Assembly: GCF_039544165.1 (NCBI RefSeq)
Contig: NZ_BAABLD010000008.1
Location: forward strand, 744,001 to 808,000
Direction: 5' to 3'
Length of the DNA stretch: 64,000 nucleotides
Origin: Viridibacterium curvum
GTDB taxonomy: Bacteria; Pseudomonadota; Gammaproteobacteria; Burkholderiales; Rhodocyclaceae
The notes under the pieces are model-generated. The model was not told the origin of the DNA, made no database searches, and saw only the letters and a program-made list of their open reading frames with translations. Shown piece by piece: positions 39,620-50,642 of the stretch; the stretch's first letter is position 1; each line of letters opens with the position of its first letter. The translations under genes and the position numbers were made by a program.

Positions 39620-41824
39620 CTATTGACGCCCTGCGCCCACCGCCTTCGCACGCGCCGCATGCAGCTTGCGGTAGCTGTCAAGCAGGCGCTGATGCCGGTC
39701 CAGCCCCTCGAGCTTCATGCTGGTCGGCGTGAGGCCATGGAAGCGCACGCTGCCGTTGGCCGAGCCGATGGCGGCATCCATGCGCGCGTCGCCAAACATG
39801 CGGCGGAAGGCGGGCTCGTAATCGGCGAGCTCCAGCTCGTCATCGAGCAGCACTTCAAGCACCACGTTCAAGGCCTGGTAGAACAGGCCGCGCTCGACGG
39901 TGTTCTCGTTGTATTGCAGGAATGACTCCACGAGATCCTTGGCGGCATCGAGCTGCTGCAAAGCGAGATTGATCAAGAGCTTCAGTTCAAGAATCGTCAG
40001 CTGCCCCCAGTCGGTGTTCTCGTCGAACTCCACGCCGATGAGGGTAATGATGTCCATCTGCTCATCAAGCTCGCTTTCCTCCAGCCGTTCGAGCAGGGCT
40101 TCGAGTGCGTCGTCATCGAGGCGATGCAGGTTGAGGATGTCTTCGCGGAAGGCGAGCGCCTTGTTGGTGTTGTCCCAGATCAGGTCTTCGACCGGATACA
40201 CCTCGGAATAGCCGGGCACGAGGATGCGGCAAGCCTGGGCGCCCAAGTGGTCGTACACCGCCATGTAGACCTCCTTGTCCATCGCCTCACAGATGCCGAA
40301 CAGCGTCGCCGCCATGTCCTCGTTCGAGGCCTTGCCCGCGTCGGTGAAGTCCCACTCGACGAATTCGTAGTCGTGCTTTGCGCTGAAGAAGCGCCAGGAC
40401 ACCACGCCGCTGGAATCGATGAAATGCTCGACGAAGTTGTTGGGCTCGGTCACCGCATTGCTCTCGAAGGTGGGCGGAGGCAGATCGTTCAAACCCTCGA
40501 AACTGCGCCCCTGCAGCAGCTCGGTGAGGCTGCGTTCCAGCGCCACCTCGAAACTGGGGTGCGCACCGAATGACGCGAACACCCCACCCGTGCGCGGGTT
40601 CATCAGGGTGACGCACATCACCGGGTACTCCCCGCCCAGTGAGGCATCCTTCACCAGCACCGGAAAGCCCTGTTCCTCCAGCCCCTTGATGCCGGCCACG
40701 ATGCCGGGGTACTTCGCCAGCACGTCCTGCGGCACATCGGGCAGCGCGATTTCGCCTTCGAGGATTTCGCGCTTCACCGCGCGCTCGAAAATTTCCGACA
40801 GGCACTGCACCTGCGCCTCGGCCAGCGTGTTGCCCGCGCTCATGCCATTGCTGAGGAAGAGGTTGTCGATCAGGTTGGCGGGGAAGTACACCACCTCGCC
40901 GTCACTTTGCCGCACATAGGGCAGCGCGCAGATGCCCCGCTCGACGTTGCCGGAGTTGGTGTCGTACAGATGCGAGCCACGCAACTCGCCATCGGCGTTG
41001 TAGATCGCGAGACAGTATTCATCGAGCAAGCCCTTGGGCAGCGCATCCTTCTTGCCCGGCTTGAACCAGCGCTCCTCGGGGTAATGCACGAAGGGCGCAT
41101 TGGCAAACTCTTCGCCCCAGTACTGGTCGTTGTAGAAGTGGTTGCAGCTTGTGCGCTCGATGTATTCGCCCAGGGCGGACGCCAGCGCGCTTTCCTTGGT
41201 GGCGCCCTTGCCATTCGTGAAGCACATCGGCGAATGCGCATCGCGGATGTGCAGCGACCACACGTTGGGCACGATGTTGCGCCAGGACGCGATCTCGACT
41301 TTGATGCCCAGATTCGCCAGCAGGGCCGACATGTTGGCGATCGTCTCTTCGAGCGGCAGATCCTTGCCCGCGATGCGCGTGCTCGTGCCCTCGGCACTCG
41401 GCAACAGCAAGGCCTGCGCGTCGGCATCGAGATTCTCGACTTCCTCGATGATGAAGTCGGGCATGTTCTGCACCACACGCTTCACCGTGCAACGGTCGAT
41501 GGACCGCAGGATGCCCACGCGGTCTTTCTCCGAGATATCCGGCGGCAGCTCGATCTGGATCTTGAAGGTCTGCTTGTAGCGGTTCTCCGGATCGACGATG
41601 TTGTTGTGCGACAGGCGCATGTGCTCGGTCGGAATGCCGCGCGTGTCGCAATACGCCTTCACGAAGTAGGCCGCGCACAAGGCGGAGGAGGCGAGGAAGT
41701 AATCGAACGGCCCCGGCGCCGAGCCGTCGCCCTTGTAGCGGATGGGCTGGTCGGCAATGACCGTGAAGTCGTCGAACTTCGCTTCCTGGCGAAGCTTGTC
41801 GAGAAAATTGACTTTGATTTCCAT
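39620..41824 (-). CDS. OsmC-YcaO fusion protein
   Basis: The 734-residue protein has an N-terminal OsmC-like domain (about 1-140, with a KGDGSAPGPFDYFLASSALC block). A YcaO domain follows (about 190-560) with ESALASALGEYIERTSC and AEAQVQCLSEIFERAVKREI, the ATP-binding elements of the family. The C-terminal helical repeat region resembles that of E. coli YcaO. E. coli YcaO takes part in beta-methylthiolation of ribosomal protein S12 with RimO. OsmC fusions are known in many proteobacteria. It is transcribed alone on the minus strand, 20 nt after the GNAT gene at 41845. Confidence 0.92.
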   Translation of the reverse strand: MEIKVNFLDKLRQEAKFDDFTVIADQPIRYKGDGSAPGPFDYFLASSALCAAYFVKAYCDTRGIPTEHMRLSHNNIVDPENRYKQTFKIQIELPPDISEKDRVGILRSIDRCTVKRVVQNMPDFIIEEVENLDADAQALLLPSAEGTSTRIAGKDLPLEETIANMSALLANLGIKVEIASWRNIVPNVWSLHIRDAHSPMCFTNGKGATKESALASALGEYIERTSCNHFYNDQYWGEEFANAPFVHYPEERWFKPGKKDALPKGLLDEYCLAIYNADGELRGSHLYDTNSGNVERGICALPYVRQSDGEVVYFPANLIDNLFLSNGMSAGNTLAEAQVQCLSEIFERAVKREILEGEIALPDVPQDVLAKYPGIVAGIKGLEEQGFPVLVKDASLGGEYPVMCVTLMNPRTGGVFASFGAHPSFEVALERSLTELLQGRSFEGLNDLPPPTFESNAVTEPNNFVEHFIDSSGVVSWRFFSAKHDYEFVEWDFTDAGKASNEDMAATLFGICEAMDKEVYMAVYDHLGAQACRILVPGYSEVYPVEDLIWDNTNKALAFREDILNLHRLDDDALEALLERLEESELDEQMDIITLIGVEFDENTDWGQLTILELKLLINLALQQLDAAKDLVESFLQYNENTVERGLFYQALNVVLEVLLDDELELADYEPAFRRMFGDARMDAAIGSANGSVRFHGLTPTSMKLEGLDRHQRLLDSYRKLHAARAKAVGAGRQ

Positions 41825-41844
41825 GAGGATTCCAGAAAGGGCTT

Positions 41845-42368
41845 TCAGGCGCGCGGTTTGTCGAGTCGGTAGAAAGCGTAAGGAACGGAAAGCCCCGCCA
41901 GAGTGCGCACTTCTTCATGGCTGAAGCGGGCACCGATCTTCTCTGCCGCGCGACGCGAGCGCAGATTGCTGCTGCCGATGTGAAGCCATACGGTATCCAC
42001 ATGCCCAAAAGCATGGTCGAGCATGAGACGCTTCATCTCGGAATTGGCTGCTCCGCCCCAGTGGCTGCGAGCGAGAAAGGTGTAACCGATGGCAACTTCG
42101 CGTCGATCCGGGTTCCAGTCGTAATAGCGTGAAGAGCCGATGATGCCGCCTCCGAGCTTGTCAATGACGATCAAGGCGCCCGGAGAGGAAATGGCACCCG
42201 CGAAAAAATTCGCCAGAAAGATTTCGCGACGATGACGCTGCGGATCCGGGTGTTGCGCCCAGATCAGTGGGTCAGCGGCAGCCGCGTAGAGCTGCTCGAA
42301 ATCGTCCTCGCTTATCGGACGCAAACTGAGTTGCGCACCCTCAAGCCAAGGGCGGAAATCGAACGTGC

Positions 42369-42372
<4 letters not shown>
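41845..42372 (-). CDS. GNAT-family acetyltransferase, RimJ/RimL type
   Basis: The 175-residue protein begins with a RimJ/RimL-like region (LRPISEDDFEQLYAAAADP), has the REVAIGYTFLARSHWGGAAN acetyl-CoA region and ends with SNLRSRRAAEKIGARFSHEE. RimJ/RimL relatives acetylate protein N-termini or small molecules. It overlaps the mnmG stop (ATGA), so it is cotranscribed with mnmG, and is followed closely by the OsmC-YcaO gene. Confidence 0.88.
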
Positions 42373-44291
<1,919 letters not shown>

Positions 44292-44504
44292 GACAACAAC
44301 AATCGGGTGCCTCTTGTGGGCACCCGCATCTCTGCTCGGGAAGCCCGGATGATACTGCCGAGGGGCTAGAAATCCTAGATGAAACAGGAACTTGTTGGCA
44401 TTTCCGAGCGCCGGTACCGATTGCAAGGCGCAATCGCTTGCAGAAGCGCTTCGGTCAATCCCGCGTGCTAAGGTTGGCTACACCCCTGCCGGAGCCCCCT
44501 TCTG

Positions 44505-45338
44505 ATGAATGCCGCACTGCCACCGCGCGATCTCCTCCTCAGCCGCCTGCTGGAACTGAGCCAACAGGATGGCGGCAAGCCCTGCGTCTGTGTGCGTTCG
44601 GTGCATGCACATCAGATCAAATCAGTCGAGATTGATCGGCCGACCCTCATCCTGCCCTTGCGCGGCACCAAGCGTGTTCGCGAGCACGAGAACTGGGTGC
44701 AGGTGGTGCCCGGCGAAGGCCTGCTGGTGCCTGGTGCGCGGCATGTGGATATGGAGAACATCCCCGAATCGCCGGCCGAGCCCTACGAAGCCGTCGCTAT
44801 CGGGCTGGAGGCGCATGTGCTGGCCTCGGCGCGCCAGTTGCTGGCCGACGTGCAGTTCCCCGCGCCGGGTCCGTTGGTGCAGGTTCCGCTGGACTCGCTC
44901 TGCGACGCTCTGTTCAGCTGGCTCGACCACACATTGCGAGGCGATAAGGTTTTGGCCTGCCACGCGATGACGGGTGTGGTGCTGCGACTGCATGCACTAG
45001 GGTATGGTGGCCTGCTGGCGGCGACCGCGCCGACGCTGGCCCAACGCATCCGCGACATGGTGCTGGCTGACCCTTCGCGCGACTGGAGTTCGCCAGACCT
45101 GGAAGCCGCGCTTGGCATGAGCGGCGCCACCCTGAGGCGCCAGCTGGCTGCCGCCGGCACTTCGCTGCGTGACATCATCGCCAGCGCGCGCCTGGCGCAG
45201 GCCCTGACGCTGCTGATCAGCACACGGCTGCCGGTAAAGTCGGTCGCACAACGTGTGGGTTACGCCTCGGCCGCAAGTTTCAGCAAGCGCTTTACCGAGC
45301 GCTACGGCGTCGAGCCCTCGCGCGTCAGCTCGGCCTGA
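44505..45338 (+). CDS. AraC-family transcriptional regulator
   Basis: The 277-residue protein has an N-terminal cupin-like domain with a GEGLLVPGARHVDMEN loop and a C-terminal AraC double helix-turn-helix (DLEAALGMSGATLRRQLAAA, then RLPVKSVAQRVGYASAASFS). It probably controls the secreted hydrolase gene that follows on the same strand. Two CGTTTCGC half-sites 21 bp apart lie in the gap between them. The cupin end suggests a small-molecule ligand. Confidence 0.9.
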   Translation: MNAALPPRDLLLSRLLELSQQDGGKPCVCVRSVHAHQIKSVEIDRPTLILPLRGTKRVREHENWVQVVPGEGLLVPGARHVDMENIPESPAEPYEAVAIGLEAHVLASARQLLADVQFPAPGPLVQVPLDSLCDALFSWLDHTLRGDKVLACHAMTGVVLRLHALGYGGLLAATAPTLAQRIRDMVLADPSRDWSSPDLEAALGMSGATLRRQLAAAGTSLRDIIASARLAQALTLLISTRLPVKSVAQRVGYASAASFSKRFTERYGVEPSRVSSA

Positions 45339-45359
45339 GGCCCGTGAGCGCGGGCTGAT

Positions 45360-45388
45360 CGTTTCGCGTGCGATTCTGAGCGTTTCGC
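45360..45388 (+). promoter_or_regulatory. Direct-repeat half-sites, probable AraC operator
   Basis: CGTTTCGC occurs at 45360-45367 and 45381-45388, 21 bp apart start to start, i.e. two helical turns. This is the usual spacing for AraC-type proteins. The site is 74-102 bp before the hydrolase start and next to the AraC gene stop. Confidence 0.6.
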
Positions 45389-45461
45389 ATCGGGGGACGG
45401 TTCTACACTGAACCTCATCCCGCCTCGCCGGGACAACCCGATTGTCATTCCGGAGAATTTC

Positions 45462-46439
45462 ATGCCTTCCCTTTCCCTGCTCGTACGTCGCGGGCTGCTT
45501 ACAGCGCTGTTTGCCTGCGGAGCCCTCGCCGTCAATGCCGCACCCACGCCCGTCAAGACCCAGGTCCCAGGCTACTACCGCCTCGCCGTCGGTGACTTCG
45601 AGGTCACCGCGCTGTACGACGGCTACGTTGACCTCGACACCAAGTTGCTCAAAGGTATGCGCGCCGAACAGGTGCAAAGCCTGCTGGCGCGCATGTTCCT
45701 GCAATCGAACAAAGGCGTTCAGACCGCAGTGAATGCCTATCTCATCAACACCGGCAGCAACCTGGTTCTGGTCGACGCCGGCTCGGCAAGCTGCTTCGGG
45801 CCAACACTGGGGCAGGTGCAGGACAACATCCGCGCCGCCGGCTATAAGCCCGAAGACGTCGACACGGTGCTGCTGACCCACCTGCATCCCGACCACCTCT
45901 GTGGCGTGCTGGACAAAGCTGGCAAGCCAGCGTTCCCGAATGCCACGGTCTGGGCCGGACAGGAAGACGTCGACTTCTGGCTCAACGACAAAGTCGCGGC
46001 TGCAGCGCCAGAAGGCAACAAGCCCTTCTTCCAGATGGCCATGGCGGCCGCAAAACCCTATCTGGACGCCGGCAGATTCCGCGGCTACAAGGCAGGTGAA
46101 TTGCTGCTACCGGGCGTCAGCGTCGTGCATACCCCAGGCCACACACCGGGGCACAACTCCTACCTCATAAGCTCCAAGTCGCAACAACTCCTGGTGCTGG
46201 GCGACATCGTGCACAGCCATTCGGTGCAGTTCCTCCACCCGGAGGTGTCGCTGGAATTCGACGTGGATCAGAAAGCCGCCATCGCCACCCGCAAGGCCCT
46301 CTTCAAACGTGCCGCCAAGGCCGGCTGGGGCATCGCGGGCGCCCACCTGCCCTTCCCGGGGCTCGGCCATATCCGCAAGGATGCCAAGGGCTACGCGTGG
46401 GTACCGGTGGAGTTCGGGCCGATCCGCAACGATCGCTGA
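45462..46439 (+). CDS. Exported metallo-beta-lactamase-fold hydrolase
   Basis: The 325-residue protein has a signal peptide (cleaved after VNAA, near residue 27). The MBL fold carries the zinc motif HLHPDH (LLTHLHPDHLCGVL), a later His in VVHTPGHTPGHNS and the Asp in LGDIVHSHSV. Such enzymes include lactonases and esterases; the substrate is unclear. GGAGAA lies 7 nt before the ATG. It follows the AraC gene and a likely AraC operator, so it is presumably induced by a specific compound. Confidence 0.88.
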   Translation: MPSLSLLVRRGLLTALFACGALAVNAAPTPVKTQVPGYYRLAVGDFEVTALYDGYVDLDTKLLKGMRAEQVQSLLARMFLQSNKGVQTAVNAYLINTGSNLVLVDAGSASCFGPTLGQVQDNIRAAGYKPEDVDTVLLTHLHPDHLCGVLDKAGKPAFPNATVWAGQEDVDFWLNDKVAAAAPEGNKPFFQMAMAAAKPYLDAGRFRGYKAGELLLPGVSVVHTPGHTPGHNSYLISSKSQQLLVLGDIVHSHSVQFLHPEVSLEFDVDQKAAIATRKALFKRAAKAGWGIAGAHLPFPGLGHIRKDAKGYAWVPVEFGPIRNDR

Positions 46440-46465
46440 GTCTCGCAACACCGCGTCAAGCCAAA

Positions 46466-46502
46466 GCATCCGGCGGAGTAAGATCGCAACTCCGCCGGAT
46501 GC
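46466..46502 (+). promoter_or_regulatory. Hairpin overlapping creB translation-initiation region
   Basis: GCATCCGGCGGAGT (46466-46479) and ACTCCGCCGGATGC (46489-46502) form a perfect 14-bp stem with a 9-nt loop, ending 3 nt before the creB ATG. No U-tract is present. The stem occupies the place of a ribosome site, so it could restrict creB translation, or it could stop transcription from the left. Confidence 0.6.
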
Positions 46503-46505
46503 CGC

Positions 46506-47192
46506 ATGACTAGCCAGATCCTCATCGTCGAAGACGAACCCGCCATTGCCGACACGCTTTGCTACGCTCTGCGCAGCGAGGGTTTCGCGCCGCAGTGGGT
46601 GGCGACGGGCGAAGCGGGGCTGCAGGCCGTGGCGGCTGAAAAGCCAGCGCTTGTGATCCTTGATGTGGGCCTGCCCGATCTGTCGGGCTTCGAGGTGTGC
46701 CGGCGCATTCGTGCGGCCAGTGAATCGCTGCCGGTGATGTTCCTCACCGCGCGCAGCGAGGAGATCGACCGGGTGCTGGGTTTCGAGATCGGGGCGGATG
46801 ATTACGTGCTGAAACCCTTCAGCCCGCGCGAGGTGGTGGCGCGGGTGCGGGTGATTCTGCGGCGCCAGGGTGCGAATGCCTGCACGACGACGGCCGCCAT
46901 TGCAAACGACGGCTTGCAGCTCGACGAGGCCGCCGCGCGCATCAGCTGGCAGGGCACGGCGCTGGGACTGACGCGCTTCGAGTACCTGTTGCTGCGTCAC
47001 CTGATGAAGCACCCGGCGCAGGTGTTCTCGCGCGATCAGCTGCTGGATGCGGTTTGGGGCAGCGAGCGCGACAGCACTGACCGCACCGTCGATACGCACG
47101 TGAAGACCCTGCGCGCCAAACTGCGTGCGGCCTCGCCCGAGGCCGATCTGATCGCTACGCATCGCGGGCTGGGCTACTCACTGCAAGCATGA
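46506..47192 (+). CDS. creB: Response regulator CreB
   Basis: The 228-residue protein has a receiver domain (acidic pair in IVEDEP, phosphoacceptor D53 in VILDVGLPD, conserved Lys in LKPFSP) and an OmpR-type DNA-binding domain (GLTRFEYLLLRHLMKHPAQV, RTVDTHVKTLRAKLR). The order creB-creC-(insert)-creD identifies it as CreB, which in E. coli responds to carbon/energy state and binds cre-tags (TTCAC-N6-TTCAC). A cre-tag lies before the gene at 49049 and a near match before creD. A hairpin covers its start region. Confidence 0.92.
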   Translation: MTSQILIVEDEPAIADTLCYALRSEGFAPQWVATGEAGLQAVAAEKPALVILDVGLPDLSGFEVCRRIRAASESLPVMFLTARSEEIDRVLGFEIGADDYVLKPFSPREVVARVRVILRRQGANACTTTAAIANDGLQLDEAAARISWQGTALGLTRFEYLLLRHLMKHPAQVFSRDQLLDAVWGSERDSTDRTVDTHVKTLRAKLRAASPEADLIATHRGLGYSLQA

Positions 47193-47205
47193 GCGTCCTT
47201 TGTTT

Positions 47206-47438
47206 CGTCATTCCCGCCAACATTACAGTCGGCAACGCCGCAGTTCGCTCCCCTCCACTGCTTGCGGGGCGAAGCAGGGGTTTCGAGTTGCATGCAACTC
47301 GCGTGCGCAGCCGGTTGGCAATGCCATGCCAACCGTGGGGCGCGGAGCGGGGGTTGGGGGAGAGGGCATTGGCGGGAATCCAGTGTCGTTATCGCAAGCT
47401 TGCAAAGTCGCTGGATTCCCGCCTTCGCGGGAATGACG
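47206..47438. repeat. Miniature element with inverted ends between creB and creC
   Basis: The 271-bp gap between creB and creC holds no gene but a composite element. CGTCATTCCCGC (47206-47217) and GCGGGAATGACG (47427-47438) are 12-bp inverted ends. Inside are an 18-bp palindrome CGAGTTGCATGCAACTCG (47284-47301), GGTTGGCA/TGCCAACC arms (47313-47320, 47327-47334) and a reverse copy (47371-47440) of the repeat at 33924-34008. It looks like a MITE-type insertion that separated two genes which are normally adjacent. Confidence 0.7.
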
Positions 47439-47463
47439 GCATTACGCGTGAAGGGGTTCGGCG

Positions 47464-48885
47464 ATGAACCTGCCCCTGCGCGTGCTGCTCGGCTACTTTA
47501 TGGTGCTGGGGCTGGCCGCGTTCTTCGTGCTGCGCATCTTCGTCAATGAAGTGCGGCCCGGCGTGCGCGAGACGATTGAAGAAACCATGATCGACGCGGC
47601 CAACATGCTGGCCGTGATGGCGGCCGACGACATGAAGGCTGGCCGCATTGCCAACGGACGCTTTGCACAACAGCTCGATGAATACCGCCATCGCGAGATC
47701 GACGCGCCGGTGTGGCATTTCCGCAAGCAGACACTCGACTTCCGCGTGCTGGTGACCGACGACAAGGGCATCGTGCTGCTGGATACCGACAAGGTCGCTG
47801 TGGGCCTGGACCACTCGCGCTGGAACGACGTCTACAAGACGCTGCTTGGCGAATATGGCGCGCGCTCAACGCGCACCGACCCCAAGGACGACCGCAGCAA
47901 CGTCTTTCACGTCGCGGCACCCATCACCGACCAGGGCCGCATCATCGGCGTGCTGACCGTCGCCAAGCCCATCGCCAGCGTGGAACCCATCATCACGAGG
48001 AGCGAGCAGGCGATCGTGCGCGAAGGCGCCTGGCTGCTGGGCGGCTCGGCCCTTATCGGTCTCGCGGTGACGCTGTGGCTGATGGGCTCGATTGGCCGGC
48101 TGCGCGCCTATGCGCGCGACGTGGCAGCCGGCAAGCGGGTGCCCCCACCCACGGGTGGCGGCAAACAATTGAGCGAGCTGGCGCTGGCCATGGACGCGAT
48201 GCGCGCCGAGCTGGACGGCAAGCAGTACGTCGAACGTTACGTGCAGGCGTTGACGCACGAGCTGAAGAGCCCGCTGGCTGCGTTGCGCGGGGCTGGCGAG
48301 ATTCTCGCCGAGCCGGATCTGCCGACAGCCGAACGCGCGCGCTTCGCCAGCCACGTGCTGGAGCAGGGTGCGCGCATGCAGCAGAGCATCGAACGCATGC
48401 TGGCGCTCTCGCAGCTGGAAGCACGACAGTCGCTGGATCATGCCGAAACGCTGCAATTTGACGTCCTGATCGCCGAAGTTCTGGAAACAAGACGCGGGCG
48501 CGCCGACGCCGCCAACATCCACTTCTGCAGCGAAATACAGCCCTGCAAGCTGCGCGGAGAACGTGACCGGCTGGCACTCGCGATCGGCAATCTTGTCGAC
48601 AACGCGCTCGATCATGCGCCGAATGCTAGCGAAATAGCCGTCAAATTGTCAGAAGTGGATGGCTTCGCCATGCTCACCCTGCACAACGAAGGCGCGGCCA
48701 TCCCCGACTACGCCCTGCCTCGCCTGTGCGAGCGCTTCTACGGCCTGCCCAGGCCCGACGGTAGCAAGGGCTCGGGCCTCGGCCTGGCCATCGTGCAGGA
48801 GATTGCGGCCCTGCATGGTGGTGAGGTGCGGCTGGACAATGCAGCAAGCGGGGGCGTGATGGCGACGCTGTCGCTGAAGCGCTGA
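47464..48885 (+). CDS. creC: Sensor histidine kinase CreC
   Basis: The 473-residue protein has two transmembrane helices (about 7-25 and 186-205) around a periplasmic domain. A HAMP-like linker and a HisKA core with LTHELKSPLAALRG (phosphoacceptor His) follow, then the HATPase domain with NLVDNALDHAP and GSGLGLAIV. It is the cognate kinase of CreB. It is separated from creB by a 271-bp element rather than being adjacent, so it may need its own promoter. It is followed by a B12-radical SAM gene and then creD. Confidence 0.93.
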   Translation: MNLPLRVLLGYFMVLGLAAFFVLRIFVNEVRPGVRETIEETMIDAANMLAVMAADDMKAGRIANGRFAQQLDEYRHREIDAPVWHFRKQTLDFRVLVTDDKGIVLLDTDKVAVGLDHSRWNDVYKTLLGEYGARSTRTDPKDDRSNVFHVAAPITDQGRIIGVLTVAKPIASVEPIITRSEQAIVREGAWLLGGSALIGLAVTLWLMGSIGRLRAYARDVAAGKRVPPPTGGGKQLSELALAMDAMRAELDGKQYVERYVQALTHELKSPLAALRGAGEILAEPDLPTAERARFASHVLEQGARMQQSIERMLALSQLEARQSLDHAETLQFDVLIAEVLETRRGRADAANIHFCSEIQPCKLRGERDRLALAIGNLVDNALDHAPNASEIAVKLSEVDGFAMLTLHNEGAAIPDYALPRLCERFYGLPRPDGSKGSGLGLAIVQEIAALHGGEVRLDNAASGGVMATLSLKR

Positions 48886-48956
48886 ACAGCTGCCCTCCCG
48901 GCCCCGCGGGCCGCCCCCTGCCCGGCTGGGAAGGGGGATAAGGAGGTAAGGCGCAC

Positions 48957-48972
48957 TTCACGCTGGCTTCAC
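48957..48972 (+). promoter_or_regulatory. cre-tag (CreB-binding site) before radical SAM gene
   Basis: TTCAC-GCTGGC-TTCAC matches exactly the E. coli CreB-binding consensus TTCAC-N6-TTCAC. It lies 76 bp before the start of the radical SAM gene at 49049 and 71 bp after the creC stop. Confidence 0.75.
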
Positions 48973-49048
48973 ACAACACACCGGGCGCTCATTTGCGCCT
49001 CACTCAGCGCCCGCATGCTCGGTCCCGGATCAAACACCGGAGCCTTGC

Positions 49049-50635
49049 ATGAAGATTGTTCTCGTCAATCCACCGCACACCGCCATCGGCAGCCGCATTC
49101 CACGCGAGCACTTGCCACCACTTGGGCTGCTGAGCATAGGCGGCCCCTTGCTGGACGCCGGCTTTGCCGTATCGCTGGTCGACGCGGATCTGGCCGACCT
49201 CGCCCTGCCCGCCATCGTTGAAGTCGTGCAGGCTGCAGCGGCCGACGTGGTCATGCTCGGTCACTCCGGCTCCAGCTCGGTGCACGACACCGTGGTCGTG
49301 TTGTGCGATCTGCTCAAGGCAGCGAACCCTGAGCTCATCATCGTCTATGGTGGCGTTCATCCCACCTATCACTGGGACGAAATCCTCGCGACCTGCCCGG
49401 CAATCGATTTCATCGTGCGCGGCGAGGGCGAAGAGACCGCTACGCGGCTGATGCGCGCGTTGTGCAACGGTACGGCGCTGGCCGACATCGCAGGCATTGC
49501 CTACCGGCAGGATGGCGTGCCGGTGGCAAGCGCAGCGGCCACGATGATCATGGATCTCGACAGATTCCGCGTTGGCTGGGAACTGATTGATCACAAACGC
49601 TATTCGTACTGGGGCGGCAAGCGTGCCGTGGTGGCGCAGTTCTCGCGTGGTTGCCCCTACCTGTGCAGCTACTGCGGGCAGCGTGGATTCTGGACAACCT
49701 GGCGACACCGCGACCCGGTGCGCTTTGCGAAAGAACTGGCGCAGCTGCACCGCGAGCAGGGTGTCGAGCTGATCAACTTTGCCGACGAGTTGCCAACTGG
49801 CTCGCGCAAAGCCTGGCGGGCATTCCTCGAGGCCCTGATCGCCGAAGACGTACCCCTGCTGCTCGTCGGTTCGACGCGCGCCAGCGACATTGTGCGCGAC
49901 GCCGACATCCTGCACCTCTACCGCCGCGCCGGTGTCATCCGCTTCCTGCTGGGCATCGAGAGCTATGACGAAGACATCCTGCGCACGGTGAATAAGGGCT
50001 CACACACCAGCGAGGACGCCAAAGCCATCGCTCTGATGCGCCAGCACGGCATCATCTCGATGGCCACGTACGTTGTGGACTTCAAGGAACAGACAGACCG
50101 CGACTACTGGCGCTCGTACCGGCACCTGCTGCGCTATGACCCGGATCAGGTGCAGCTGCTCTATGCCACGCCGCACCGCTGGACACCTTACTACGCCACC
50201 GTGCAGGACAAGAAGATCATCCAGGCCGACACGCGACGCTGGGACTACAAGCATCAGGTACTGGAGAGCGTGAAGGTCCCGCCCTGGCGGGTCTTCCTGT
50301 GGTTCAAGTGCATCGAGGTCGCCATGCAGATGCGGCCCAAGGCGATTGCGCGCGTGCTGCTGCACCCGGATGCCGACTTCCGCCACGCCATGCGCTGGTA
50401 CACACGCATTGGTCGCCGCGTGTGGTGCCACGAGGTTTTCGAGTTCTTCTTCCGCACCCGCCATCTGCGCATCCGGCCGACTCTGGAACGCTTCCTCGGC
50501 AAGTCACTCGCCGAGCGCGAGTACGCCCTGGCACGCCAGCGCAAGTCGCCACAAGCCGTGACGGTCGTGCGCTTCAACGGCCACATCCGCAACGACGCGG
50601 CGAACTCTCCAGCTGCACAACTGGAACGCTCGTGA
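49049..50635 (+). CDS. B12-binding radical SAM protein, BchE-like
   Basis: The 528-residue protein has an N-terminal cobalamin-binding domain (IVLVNPPHTAIGSR, VVMLGHSGSSS, VYGGVHPTYH) and a radical SAM core with FSRGCPYLCSYCGQRGF (CX3CX2C). The segment WRHRDPVRFAKELAQLHREQ recalls BchE, the anaerobic Mg-protoporphyrin IX monomethyl ester cyclase, though nothing else in the window is photosynthetic. It may modify another tetrapyrrole or lipid. It interrupts the creBC-creD order and has a canonical cre-tag 76 bp upstream, so it is likely a CreB target. GGAG precedes the ATG. Confidence 0.88.
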   Translation: MKIVLVNPPHTAIGSRIPREHLPPLGLLSIGGPLLDAGFAVSLVDADLADLALPAIVEVVQAAAADVVMLGHSGSSSVHDTVVVLCDLLKAANPELIIVYGGVHPTYHWDEILATCPAIDFIVRGEGEETATRLMRALCNGTALADIAGIAYRQDGVPVASAAATMIMDLDRFRVGWELIDHKRYSYWGGKRAVVAQFSRGCPYLCSYCGQRGFWTTWRHRDPVRFAKELAQLHREQGVELINFADELPTGSRKAWRAFLEALIAEDVPLLLVGSTRASDIVRDADILHLYRRAGVIRFLLGIESYDEDILRTVNKGSHTSEDAKAIALMRQHGIISMATYVVDFKEQTDRDYWRSYRHLLRYDPDQVQLLYATPHRWTPYYATVQDKKIIQADTRRWDYKHQVLESVKVPPWRVFLWFKCIEVAMQMRPKAIARVLLHPDADFRHAMRWYTRIGRRVWCHEVFEFFFRTRHLRIRPTLERFLGKSLAEREYALARQRKSPQAVTVVRFNGHIRNDAANSPAAQLERS

Positions 50636-50642
50636 TCACAAC

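Noticed and set aside
48938..48949. Strong ribosome site AGGAGGT after creC
   Set aside because: No start codon with an open frame follows at a proper distance; the next gene has its own site.
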